From assembly GCF_002796985.1 (NCBI RefSeq), contig NZ_PEKX01000009.1, positions 202,545 to 266,544 on the forward strand: DNA of 64,000 nucleotides, given 5' to 3'. The position numbers were made by a program, and so were the translations under genes. Source of the stretch: Pseudomonas sp. Lineage in GTDB: Bacteria > Pseudomonadota > Gammaproteobacteria > Pseudomonadales > Pseudomonadaceae. Within the stretch, counting starts at the first letter, position 1, and each line of letters opens with the position of its first letter. Under the pieces are notes generated by a model. The model ran no database searches. It had not been told where the DNA came from and was given only the letters and a program-made list of their open reading frames with translations. Shown here piece after piece: positions 17,228 through 25,269 of this stretch.

Positions 17228-18499
17228 ATGACCAGCATTGGGGTGTATGCAGACTGGGACGGTCTCCCCGTCCCACGAAGGCTGGGTTTGCTGACGTCGA
17301 GAAAGACCCGCGCCAGCGAACTCTTCGATTTCCGTTATGACCCCGATGTGTTGACGGACCCGGTCCTCGGGCTCATCCACCTGGACCCGCGCCTCGGGCT
17401 GTTCGAAGGTTCACAGTTCCCTGCCGCGCCACAGGACAAGTTCGGGGTCTTCGCCGACTCCAGCCCGGACCGCTGGGGCCGACTGCTGATGGACCGGCGC
17501 TGGGAGCGCGAGGTGCGTGTCGGCGTCGTCGACAAGGCCTCTCGGCTGTACGAGTCGGATTATCTGCTGGGCGTGCATGACCTCTATCGCGTCGGCGCCT
17601 TGCGCTACAGGCTCGACGACCGCGGTGCGTTTCTCGATGACCGTGCCGATCTGGCTGCGCCGCCCTTCACCGAAATCGCCGCGCTGGAACGCGCTGCCCG
17701 TGCGCTGGAAGATGACCCGGACAACACCGCCAGGCACGGTAGCGACTGGTTGCGAATGCTCATCGCTCCCGGCGGCTCGCTCGGTGGCGCGCGGCCCAAG
17801 GCCAGCGTGGCGGACAAGCAGGGTCGCCTCTACATCGCCAAGTTTCCCAGCCGTCGCGATCACTATGACGTGGGCGGCTGGGAGATGCTGGTCAATGCGC
17901 TCGCAGTGGGTTGTGGCCTGCGCGTTGCCGATGCCCAGGCGCAGAAGTTCGCCAGCGATCACCATTGCTTCATGGTCCGCCGCTTCGATCGCACAGACGC
18001 GGGCCGTCGGCTGCATTTCGCGTCGGCGATGACTCTGACCGGGCGCGCGGATGGCGATGATGCGTCAACCGGGGCGAGTTACCTGGAGCTGGCCGAGGTG
18101 CTGATCCGCGAAGGGGCGCAGACCAGCGCGGACCTGCGCGAGCTATGGTCGCGCATTGTGTTCAATCTGCTGGTCTCCAACACCGACGACCACCTGCGCA
18201 ACCACGGCTTCATCCTGGTGCCCGGTCGCGGTTGGCGCTTGTCGGAGGCTTATGACATGAATCCGGTCGCCCAAGCCGATGGCCTGAAGCTGAACATCAC
18301 CGAAGCGGACAACGCCCTGGACCTGGAGTTGGCACGGGAAGTGGCGCCCTACTTCCGTCTGAGTGCGGGCCAGGCGGAGGAGATCATCGCGCACAGCCGT
18401 GGCATCGTCCGCCAATGGCGAACCCTGGCCCGCGGGCTCGGGCTTCCGGTGCGCGAGCAGGAGCGCATGGCCGATGCCTTCCGCCTTGCCGGGGGCTGA
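17228..18499 (+). CDS. HipA-like serine/threonine kinase toxin
   Basis: A 423-residue HipA-family kinase. It has the N-terminal HipA domain (IGVYADWDGLPVPRRLG), a glycine-rich ATP-binding loop GGSLGGARPKASV near residues 180-192 with the serine that is autophosphorylated in E. coli HipA lying in the comparable loop, the catalytic segment LVSNTDDHLRNHGF near residue 310 and the metal-binding AYDMNP. E. coli HipA halts translation by phosphorylating glutamyl-tRNA synthetase and causes persistence; the target here is not known. All core motifs look intact, so it should be active unless HipB restrains it. Confidence 0.9.
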   Translation: MTSIGVYADWDGLPVPRRLGLLTSRKTRASELFDFRYDPDVLTDPVLGLIHLDPRLGLFEGSQFPAAPQDKFGVFADSSPDRWGRLLMDRRWEREVRVGVVDKASRLYESDYLLGVHDLYRVGALRYRLDDRGAFLDDRADLAAPPFTEIAALERAARALEDDPDNTARHGSDWLRMLIAPGGSLGGARPKASVADKQGRLYIAKFPSRRDHYDVGGWEMLVNALAVGCGLRVADAQAQKFASDHHCFMVRRFDRTDAGRRLHFASAMTLTGRADGDDASTGASYLELAEVLIREGAQTSADLRELWSRIVFNLLVSNTDDHLRNHGFILVPGRGWRLSEAYDMNPVAQADGLKLNITEADNALDLELAREVAPYFRLSAGQAEEIIAHSRGIVRQWRTLARGLGLPVREQERMADAFRLAGG

Positions 18500-18509
18500 G
18501 CACCGGGCA

Positions 18510-18890
18510 TCACCCCAGTGTCACCAAAATCTGCACCCCAACCCGCTCCGGAATCTCGTTCTGCGACAGCACGTGCAGCCCCGGGCTGAACACCCGTGCG
18601 TAACGCGCCAGCAGCGGGCGCACCCCGCGAATACGCTGCGCCAGCGGCGCGCCGCAGGCCTCGTTGACCAGCCTGTAGCCCAGCGACGTCGACAGCCGCT
18701 CCACCAGCGGAATGTCTTCCCAGCCCAGCTGCTGCGCGCGCTCCTGATCCATGGCGTGGCTCAGACACCTGGGTCTGCTGCAGTGATTGCGCCTCGATGG
18801 GCGGGCCGGCCAGCGGCAGGATGATCAGCGGGATGCCGATGCGGCCGCTCTGGAAGGTCGGCAATAGTGACTGCAGTAAGCGCGTGGTCA
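18510..18890 (-). pseudogene. flhA remnant (flagellar export gate), heavily deleted
   Basis: Three separated pieces of FlhA survive on the minus strand. Near 18787-18890 there is an N-terminal piece, LLPTFQSGRIGIPLIIL. At 18600-18752 a middle piece reads QLGWEDIPLVERLSTSLGYR and RIRGVR, matching the FlhA LGWEDVP and LEVGYRL blocks. This runs directly into PLLARY and SPGLHVLSQNEIP, which is the extreme C-terminus of FlhA. About 300 internal residues and most of the membrane domain are missing, and the pieces are in different frames. It follows an flhB remnant, the usual flagellar gene order. Confidence 0.78.
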
Positions 18891-18898
18891 GACTTTGT

Positions 18899-19036
18899 TC
18901 AGAGTTCTTCGTGAATGGGGACGTTCTGGATCAGCTCCGGCCGTTCACGGCGCCCAGAGCGCGAGGCCTTGAGCTGGAGGATGTAGGTGAGGACGTGGGC
19001 CACGGCCTTTTACAGCTCGCGGGGAAGGATTAAGGG
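18899..19036 (-). pseudogene. flhB remnant (C-terminal end)
   Basis: Translating the minus strand gives PREL, a stop (TAA at 19012-19010), then KAVAHVLTYILQLKASRSG and a tail ending in NVPIHEEL before a normal stop. The LYKAVAHVLAYV-QL pattern and the VPxxEEL end are characteristic of the FlhB C-terminus; the stop replaces the conserved tyrosine. Nothing FlhB-like remains upstream. Together with the flhA pieces just downstream it marks a lost flagellar locus. Confidence 0.75.
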
Positions 19037-19265
19037 AACAGGAAAAATAATTGGTGCGGGAATTCCGGCGATCGTTTCGTCGGCAGGGCTGACTGACGCC
19101 ACTGTGTCCTTGTACCTAGGATCGGTCATCTATGTTGTTGGGACATGTCCGACAGCCCAGGCTTCGGGGTGCGGCTAAGCTCTCTGGTTCCACATGGCTG
19201 TGGATAGTTCGTGTGAACAACTCGATCCGAACCCCGACCCGTTCCGAACGAAGAGAAGGACCTTC

Positions 19266-19886
19266 ATGATCTCCGTCTACCAGCTCAAGTCCCGTTTCCA
19301 GAACCTGCTTCGCCCGCAAGTCTCCCGCCTCCACGAGCGCGGCGTCACCGCCAACCAGGTGACGCTGGCGGCCTGCGGCCTTTCGCTGCTGGTGGCGCTC
19401 ACGGTCGCGCTGCTGGCCGGCCACGCCTGGATATTCCTGCTGATCCCCCTGTGGATGTTCCTGCGCATGGCGCTCAACGCCATGGATGGCATGCTTGCCC
19501 GCGAGTTCGGCCAGCAGTCGAAGCTGGGCGCCTACCTCAACGAACTCACCGACGTGATCGCCGACAGCGCGCTGTACCTGCCGTTCGCCCTGCTGCCGGG
19601 CGTAAGCCCGGCGCTGGTGGTGCTCGTGGTTGTGCTGGCGGTGATCAGCGAGTACGCCGGCGTGCTCGGCGTGATGGTCGGCGCCTCAAGGCGTTACGAC
19701 GGCCCCATGGGCAAGAGCGATCGCGCCCTGTGCTTCGGCGTGTTCGGCGCGGCCGTGGCGGCCGGGCAACTGCCGCTGGTCTGGCTGAACCCGCTGCTGG
19801 TGCTGCTGGCACTGCTGCTGGTGCTGACTATCGTCAACCGGGTGCGCCAGGGGCTGGCCGAGCAGAAGGAACAACAGGCCGGCTGA
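19266..19886 (+). CDS. ynbA: CDP-alcohol phosphatidyltransferase family protein (YnbA-like)
   Basis: A 206-residue membrane enzyme of the CDP-alcohol phosphatidyltransferase class, which moves a phosphatidyl group from CDP-diacylglycerol to an alcohol. It has about six hydrophobic segments. The class motif D-x2-DG-x2-AR-x8-G-x3-D-x3-D appears as NAMDGMLAREFGQQSKLG followed by AYLNELTD, so the first and third aspartates are asparagine. The start at 19266 follows an AAGGA site. It is the first gene of a run matching E. coli ynbABCD, where the product lipid is unknown. The changes could alter metal use or mean a different activity. Confidence 0.85.
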   Translation: MISVYQLKSRFQNLLRPQVSRLHERGVTANQVTLAACGLSLLVALTVALLAGHAWIFLLIPLWMFLRMALNAMDGMLAREFGQQSKLGAYLNELTDVIADSALYLPFALLPGVSPALVVLVVVLAVISEYAGVLGVMVGASRRYDGPMGKSDRALCFGVFGAAVAAGQLPLVWLNPLLVLLALLLVLTIVNRVRQGLAEQKEQQAG

Positions 19887-19949
19887 ACAAGGGCCGCCAT
19901 GTCAAGACGGGGACCGGACAGTCCCGCAAGCCATCGAACAGAGGAAGTT

Positions 19950-21707
19950 ATGCGCGAGTCTTCGAATCACCACTTCGTTACCCACGACGGCGTCGAGCTG
20001 TTCTATCGCCACTGGCCGGCTGCCGGCGCCAGCGATGAGCCGCGTCGCGCGGTGTTGCTGTTCCATCGCGGCCACGAGCATTCCGGGCGCATCGGCCACC
20101 TGGCCGACGAGCTGGACCTGCCCGGCTTCGACGTGTTCGCCTGGGACGCCCGCGGCCACGGCCAGTCGCCCGGCGCGCGTGGCGACAGCCCGAGCTTCGG
20201 CACCAGCGTGCGCGACGTGCAGACCTTCGTCGAGCACATCGCCGCGACCTACGGCATCGCCGTCAGCGATATGGCGGTGGTGGCGCAAAGCGTCGGCGCC
20301 GTGGTCGTCTCCACCTGGGTGCACGACTATGCGCCGCCGATCCGCAGCCTGGTGCTCGCCTCGCCGGCGTTCAAGGTCAAACTCTACGTACCCTTCGCCC
20401 GGCCGGGTTTGAAGCTGGCGCGGGCGTGGCGCGGCAACTTCTTCGTCAACAGCTACGTGAAGGCGAAATTCCTCACCCACGACCCCGAGCGCATCGCCTC
20501 CTACGACAGCGACCCGCTGATCGCCAAGGCCATCTCGGTGAATGTGCTGCTGGGCCTGTATGAGGCGGCAGACCGTGTGGTGGCTGATGCCCAGGCGATC
20601 CAGGTGCCGACCCAGCTGCTGATTTCCGGCTCCGACTTCGTGGTCCACCGCAAGCCGCAGCAGCGCTTCTTCGACAACCTCGGCACGGCGCGCAAGGAGC
20701 TGCACCTCCTGCCCGGCTTCTTCCACGACACCCTCGGCGAGTTGAACCGCGAACAGGCGACCACGCGCGCGCGACGTTTCATCCTCGAATGCTTCACCCG
20801 CGCGCCGGAGCGGGCGGACCTGCGCGATGCCGACCGCTTCGGCTACACCTGCGCCGAAGCGGAAGCACTGGCCACGCCGCTGCCCAGCGGCTCGGTCCGC
20901 GACCTCTACTGGCGCGCCACCCGCGCCAACATGCGCCTCGGCCGGTTGCTGTCCGACGGCATCAATCTCGGCTTCCAGACCGGCTTCGATTCCGGCAGCA
21001 CCCTGGACTACGTCTACCGCAACCAGCCGGCTGGTGCAGGCCCGGTGGGCCGGATGATCGACCGCACTTATCTGGAGTCCGCCGGCTGGCGCGGCATCCG
21101 CCAGCGCAAAGTGAACATCGAGGAGCTGCTGCGCCTGGCCATGGCCAGCCTGCGCGAGCAGGGCTGCGAAGTGCGCATCCTCGACATCGCCGCCGGCCAC
21201 GGGCGCTACATCCTCGAAGCGCTGCAGGGCCTCGATGCACTGCCGGAAAGCGTGCTGCTGCGTGACTACAGCGAGCTGAACGTGCGCGAGGGCTCGGCGC
21301 TGATCGAACGCCTCGGCCTCAAGGAGCGCGCCCGCTTCGTCCAGGGCGATGCCTTCGATGGCGCGGACCTCGCTGCGGTGGAACCGAAGCCAAGTCTGGC
21401 GGTGGTCTCCGGCCTTTATGAGCTGTTCGCCGACAACGCGATGGTCAGCGGCTCGTTGGCCGGCCTGGGCGAGGCGGTGGAAGAGGGCGGCTACCTGATC
21501 TACACCGGCCAGCCCTGGCACCCGCAGCTGGAGCTGATCGCCCGTGCCCTCACCAGCCACCGCGCCGGCCAGGCCTGGGTGATGCGCCGTCGCACGCAAC
21601 TGGAGATGGACCAACTGGTGGCCGCCGCCGGCTTCCGCAAGCTGGCCCAGCGGATCGACGAGGACGGCATCTTCACCGTTTCCCTGGCCCGCCGGGAGCG
21701 CAGCTGA
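19950..21707 (+). CDS. ynbC: Alpha/beta hydrolase fused to SAM methyltransferase (YnbC-like)
   Basis: A 585-residue two-domain protein. Residues ~1-300 are a monoacylglycerol-lipase-like hydrolase: oxyanion region LLFHRGHEHSGR, nucleophile elbow VAQSVGAVV (AQSVG in place of GHSxG), acid in SGSDFVVH and histidine in PGFFHDTLGE. Residues ~390-585 are a class I methyltransferase with SAM motif ILDIAAGHGRYIL. The same fusion is E. coli YnbC. It could cleave an acyl chain and methylate a lipid head group or acyl carboxylate. GAGGAAG precedes the ATG at 19950. It follows ynbA by 63 bp and overlaps the next gene by 1 bp. Confidence 0.85.
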   Translation: MRESSNHHFVTHDGVELFYRHWPAAGASDEPRRAVLLFHRGHEHSGRIGHLADELDLPGFDVFAWDARGHGQSPGARGDSPSFGTSVRDVQTFVEHIAATYGIAVSDMAVVAQSVGAVVVSTWVHDYAPPIRSLVLASPAFKVKLYVPFARPGLKLARAWRGNFFVNSYVKAKFLTHDPERIASYDSDPLIAKAISVNVLLGLYEAADRVVADAQAIQVPTQLLISGSDFVVHRKPQQRFFDNLGTARKELHLLPGFFHDTLGELNREQATTRARRFILECFTRAPERADLRDADRFGYTCAEAEALATPLPSGSVRDLYWRATRANMRLGRLLSDGINLGFQTGFDSGSTLDYVYRNQPAGAGPVGRMIDRTYLESAGWRGIRQRKVNIEELLRLAMASLREQGCEVRILDIAAGHGRYILEALQGLDALPESVLLRDYSELNVREGSALIERLGLKERARFVQGDAFDGADLAAVEPKPSLAVVSGLYELFADNAMVSGSLAGLGEAVEEGGYLIYTGQPWHPQLELIARALTSHRAGQAWVMRRRTQLEMDQLVAAAGFRKLAQRIDEDGIFTVSLARRERS

Positions 21708-23056
21708 TGGCGTCGATGCCGGCGCGCGACCCCGGCGTGCTGCGTCGCGCGGTGATCTGGCTGCTGTTCCTCGGGCCGTTCTTCTTCCTCAGCTACGGCT
21801 TCGCCAACTGGGTGGCGGCGCAGCGCGAGTCGGTTGGCGTGCTGGTGTTCGACTGGGAGCGCGGCACGCCGCTGTGGCCCTGGACGATCATCCCGTACTG
21901 GTCCATCGATCTGCTCTACGGCCTGTCCTTCCTGCTGCCGCGCACCCGGCGCGGGCTGGACTGCCACGCCCTGCGCCTGCTCACCGCGCAGGTCGTCGCG
22001 GTGACCTGCTTCCTGCTGTTTCCGCTGCGCTTCAGCTTCGAGCGGCCGGTGCTGGGCGGCTCCTTCGGCTGGCTGTTCGACCTGCTGATGGGCTTCGACA
22101 AGCCATTCAACCAGGCGCCCTCGCTGCATATCGCCCTGCTGGTGATCCTCTGGGTCGCCTATGGCCGCTACGCGCGAGGCGGCTGGCGCTGGCTGCTGCA
22201 CGGCTGGTTCGCGCTGATCGGTGTGTCGGTGCTGACCACCTGGCAGCACCATTTCATCGACGTGCCGACCGGTGCACTGCTGGGCTTCCTCTGTGTCTGG
22301 CTGTGGCCGCGCGAGGTTCGTTCGCCCGTGCAGGCATGGAGCCTCAGCCGCGATCCGCAACGTCGGCGGTTGGCCGGAATCTATGGTGGCGGGGCGCTGC
22401 TGTGCTTGCTGCTGGCGCTGGCCGGCGGTGGCCTGTGGCTCTGGCTGTGCTGGCCGGCACTCTCGCTGGCGCTGGTTGCCCTCTGCTATCTGGCCATTGG
22501 CACGGTGGGGTTCCAGAAGCGCCTGGATGGGCGCCACTCGGTGGCCGTTTCCTGGCTGCTGGCGCCGTACTGGCTGGGGGCGTGGCTCAACGCGCGCTGG
22601 TGGACGCGCCGCCATCCGCAGCCGGACGAGGTGCTGCCAGGGCTCTGGCTCGGGCGCTTGCCGGATTGGTACCAGCCCCATCATCTGCCGAGCCTGGCGA
22701 TCCTCGACCTGTGTGCCGAACTGCCCTGCACTGCGCTGACCCGCCGTTATGAGTGCCTGCCGCTGCTCGATCTGGTCGCACCCAGCGCCGAGCAGTGCCG
22801 GCAGGGCGCCGAGCTGATCGACCAGTTGCGCGCCGAAGGCCCGTTGCTGGTGTGCTGTGCGCTGGGTTGCTCGCGTAGTGCCACGCTGGTGGCGGCCTGG
22901 CTGCTGATCGCAGGGCATGCGGCCACGGTCGAGGACGCGCTGGCGCAGATTCGCCGGGCGCGTCCGCAGGTGGTGCTGAAGTCTGAACAACTGGCGGTGC
23001 TGGCGCAGATCGCCGGCCAGCCGCACTTGTCGCAGGAGGTGAGCCATGTCGGTTGA
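21707..23056 (+). CDS. ynbD: PAP2-like membrane domain fused to dual-specificity phosphatase (YnbD-like)
   Basis: 449 residues. The N-terminal ~300 residues hold about eight helices with a PAP2/sphingomyelin-synthase-like active site: PSLH near residue 140 and WQHHFIDVPTG near residue 183. The arginine usual six residues before that histidine is valine here. The C-terminal ~130 residues are a tyrosine/dual-specificity phosphatase domain with CX5R loop CALGCSRSA. E. coli YnbD has the same pairing. Likely job: dephosphorylate a phosphatidyl-head-group intermediate, such as a phosphatidylglycerol- or phosphatidylinositol-phosphate analogue. Its ATG overlaps the ynbC stop. Confidence 0.83.
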   Translation: MASMPARDPGVLRRAVIWLLFLGPFFFLSYGFANWVAAQRESVGVLVFDWERGTPLWPWTIIPYWSIDLLYGLSFLLPRTRRGLDCHALRLLTAQVVAVTCFLLFPLRFSFERPVLGGSFGWLFDLLMGFDKPFNQAPSLHIALLVILWVAYGRYARGGWRWLLHGWFALIGVSVLTTWQHHFIDVPTGALLGFLCVWLWPREVRSPVQAWSLSRDPQRRRLAGIYGGGALLCLLLALAGGGLWLWLCWPALSLALVALCYLAIGTVGFQKRLDGRHSVAVSWLLAPYWLGAWLNARWWTRRHPQPDEVLPGLWLGRLPDWYQPHHLPSLAILDLCAELPCTALTRRYECLPLLDLVAPSAEQCRQGAELIDQLRAEGPLLVCCALGCSRSATLVAAWLLIAGHAATVEDALAQIRRARPQVVLKSEQLAVLAQIAGQPHLSQEVSHVG

Positions 23057-23492
23057 TCCGGGCCTGATCCTGGTGGCCAGCCTGCTGCGGCGTGGCAGCA
23101 GCCTGAATGGCCTGTCTTCTGCGCTCACCGTGCTGGCCCTGGCACTCGGCTTCTACGGCGTGCTGATGGCCAGCGCCACGCTGGCGTTCAGCCTGAGCAT
23201 GGCGCTGCTGGTGCTGCTTGGCCTGGTGCAGAAGTTCTATGCCATGCGCGTGGCGCTGGACGCCGATCTGTTCGAGGCCATGGCCAATGCCGGTGACGCG
23301 CTGCCGGAGAAAACCCGGCAACTGGACGACGCACTGGCCACCTATGTCGGCGTACCCGCAGAAATGTCCGGCCGCACCTGGAGCGAGCGCAGCCGTGGCG
23401 CGCTCGCGCTGTTGCGCCGGCAAGTGTTGCTTTGTGCGGTGCAGTGGCTGGTTGCGCTGCTGTGCCTGATTACCCTGACCTTCCAATCCTGA
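23046..23492 (+). CDS. Small membrane protein of the ynb-like operon, function unknown
   Basis: 148 residues. Two adjacent hydrophobic helices lie near residues 22-65 and one at the C-terminus (residues 125-146), with a charged middle segment rich in Leu/Ala. No catalytic motif. It starts 11 bp inside ynbD and ends 13 bp before the acyltransferase gene, so it is translationally tied to the operon. It has no counterpart in the four-gene E. coli cluster as I recall it. Possibly a scaffold or a flippase helper; no function is claimed. Confidence 0.7.
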   Translation: MSVDPGLILVASLLRRGSSLNGLSSALTVLALALGFYGVLMASATLAFSLSMALLVLLGLVQKFYAMRVALDADLFEAMANAGDALPEKTRQLDDALATYVGVPAEMSGRTWSERSRGALALLRRQVLLCAVQWLVALLCLITLTFQS

Positions 23493-23505
23493 GGAACCTG
23501 CCCGG

Positions 23506-24135
23506 ATGCTGGAACGACTCTTCGCCTACGCCATCATCGCCGGTGCCCGCGCGGTGACCGGCCTGCGCAGCCTGTGGATCGGCACCACGCCGATCCCGGT
23601 GCAGCGCATCTACTACGCCAACCACAGCAGCCATGGGGATTTCGTTCTGCTCTGGGCCTCGCTGCCGCCCGAGCTGCGTTCCCGTACGCGGCCGGTAGCC
23701 GGCATGGACTACTGGGGAAAGGGCGGCCTGCGAGGCTTCATCATCAACCGTGTATTCCATGGCGTGCTGATCGATCGTGCGCGCAGCGCCGAGGGCGGCA
23801 ATCCGCTGGAGCCGGTGGAGCGTGCCCTGGCCGACGGCGACTCGCTGATCCTCTTTCCCGAAGGCACCCGCAACCTCGACGAGGAAGTGCGCCTGCTGCC
23901 GTTCAAGAGCGGCATCTTCCACCTGTCCAGGGCCCACCCGCAGGTGGAGTTGGTGCCGGTGTGGCTGGACAACCTCAACCGCGTGATGCCCAAGGGTCGC
24001 GCGCTGCCCTTGCCGCTGCTGTGCACCCTGAGCTTCGGTGCGCCGCTGGCGGTAGAGGAGGGCGAAGCCAAGGAAGCTTTCCTCGAACGCGCCCGCGAGG
24101 CGCTGTTGCAACTCGCCGCGCCGGAGGGTCGCTGA
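23506..24135 (+). CDS. 1-acylglycerol-3-phosphate acyltransferase family protein (PlsC-like)
   Basis: A 209-residue acyltransferase. Motif I (HX4D) is NHSSHGDF near residues 40-47, the acceptor-binding motif is ILFPEGTR near residues 113-120, and the LVPVWLDNL block is the family's motif IV region. PlsC proteins transfer an acyl chain to lysophosphatidic acid to make phosphatidic acid, the substrate of the cytidylyltransferase encoded next. The start follows a GAGGAA site. It lacks a long N-terminal membrane helix, so it may bind the membrane peripherally. Confidence 0.87.
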   Translation: MLERLFAYAIIAGARAVTGLRSLWIGTTPIPVQRIYYANHSSHGDFVLLWASLPPELRSRTRPVAGMDYWGKGGLRGFIINRVFHGVLIDRARSAEGGNPLEPVERALADGDSLILFPEGTRNLDEEVRLLPFKSGIFHLSRAHPQVELVPVWLDNLNRVMPKGRALPLPLLCTLSFGAPLAVEEGEAKEAFLERAREALLQLAAPEGR

Positions 24136-24136
24136 G

Positions 24137-25066
24137 ATGAATCAGACCTGGCTGCTCTTCGGTGGTATCGGCGCCATCCTCGTCCTCGCCTCGCTGGTCG
24201 GCGCCGTACTGCGCTGGCGCGCACCGGCCGGACCGCATGCGGTGATCGACAACCTCAACGCGCGGATCAACGCCTGGTGGGTGATGGTCGCGGTGATCGG
24301 CTGCGCCTTCGCCCTCGGCTACTGGGCGGTGATCCTGCTGTTCTACGGGGTGTCCTTCTACGCCTTGCGCGAATTCCTCACTCTGATGCCGACCCGGCGC
24401 AGCGACTACCCGGCGCTGGTGGCGGCGTTCTACTTCGTGCTGCCGATGCAGTACCTGCTGATCGGCATCGGCTGGTACGGGCTGTTCAGCATCTTCATCC
24501 CGGTCTACGTGTTCCTGCTGCTGCCGATCCTCGCCTCGTTGGGCGGTGACTCCAAGCACTTCCTCGAGCGCGCCTCGAAGGTGCAGTGGGCGCTGATGCT
24601 GGCGGTGTTCTGCATCTCCTACGTGCCGGCGCTACTGACCCTGGACATCGCCGGCTACGAGGGCCGCAACCTGCTGCTGATCGCCTTCCTGGTGATCGTC
24701 GTGCAGTTGTCCGACGTGCTGCAGTACGTCTGCGGCAAGCTCATGGGCAAGCGCAAGATCGCGCCGAACCTGTCGCCGTCCAAGACTCTGGAAGGCTTCG
24801 TCGGCGGCGTGACGCTGGCCACGCTGATCGGCGGTGCGCTGTGGTGGATCACGCCCTTCACCTTCTGGCAGGCGCTGCTGATCGCCCTGATGATCAACAT
24901 CCTCGGCTTCTTCGGCGGGCTGGTGATGTCGGCGATCAAGCGCGACCGCGGGGTGAAGGACTGGGGCCACATGATCGAAGGCCACGGCGGCATGCTCGAC
25001 CGCCTGGATTCGGTTTGCTTCGCGGCACCGGTGTTCTTCCATTTCGTCCGCTACTGGTGGACCTGA
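24137..25066 (+). CDS. ynbB: Phosphatidate cytidylyltransferase (CDP-diglyceride synthase, YnbB-like)
   Basis: A 309-residue integral membrane enzyme making CDP-diacylglycerol from phosphatidic acid and CTP. About eight helices are followed by the family signature SAIKRDRGVKD then EGHGGMLDRLDS near residues 270-298; the usual PGHGG proline is Glu here. LSPSKTLEGFVGG is also conserved. It follows the acyltransferase by 1 bp. Its product would feed the YnbA-like transferase at the operon start, so the cluster can make its own activated lipid rather than rely on CdsA. A perfect 10-bp stem at 25089-25114 follows. Confidence 0.9.
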   Translation: MNQTWLLFGGIGAILVLASLVGAVLRWRAPAGPHAVIDNLNARINAWWVMVAVIGCAFALGYWAVILLFYGVSFYALREFLTLMPTRRSDYPALVAAFYFVLPMQYLLIGIGWYGLFSIFIPVYVFLLLPILASLGGDSKHFLERASKVQWALMLAVFCISYVPALLTLDIAGYEGRNLLLIAFLVIVVQLSDVLQYVCGKLMGKRKIAPNLSPSKTLEGFVGGVTLATLIGGALWWITPFTFWQALLIALMINILGFFGGLVMSAIKRDRGVKDWGHMIEGHGGMLDRLDSVCFAAPVFFHFVRYWWT

Positions 25067-25088
25067 CTTCCGTCGGAAATCCCCCAGG

Positions 25089-25114
25089 CGCTCCGGGGTA
25101 GCGGCCCCGGAGCG
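25089..25114. terminator. Stem-loop at the end of the ynb-like operon
   Basis: CGCTCCGGGG and CCCCGGAGCG form a perfect 10-bp stem around TAGCGG. The T-run after it is weak, so it may stabilise the 3' end rather than terminate strongly. Confidence 0.6.
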
Positions 25115-25269
25115 TTGGTTCGTGGCTACGCTTGCTTTGTTTGCCGACGAAAATTTGCTGACGAAATGTCGTCTGGCAATGGGGTAGTTGGGGCATAGGC
25201 AGTCGAATCTTCGCGGGGCCATCGAGCAATGAGCACTTTCCTTCCACGAATCATCGGCGGAGCTGCATC

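Noticed and set aside
21500..23128. 542-codon frame antisense to the YnbD-like gene
   Set aside because: Low-complexity Gln/Arg composition typical of antisense GC-rich DNA; the sense strand has two recognised domains.
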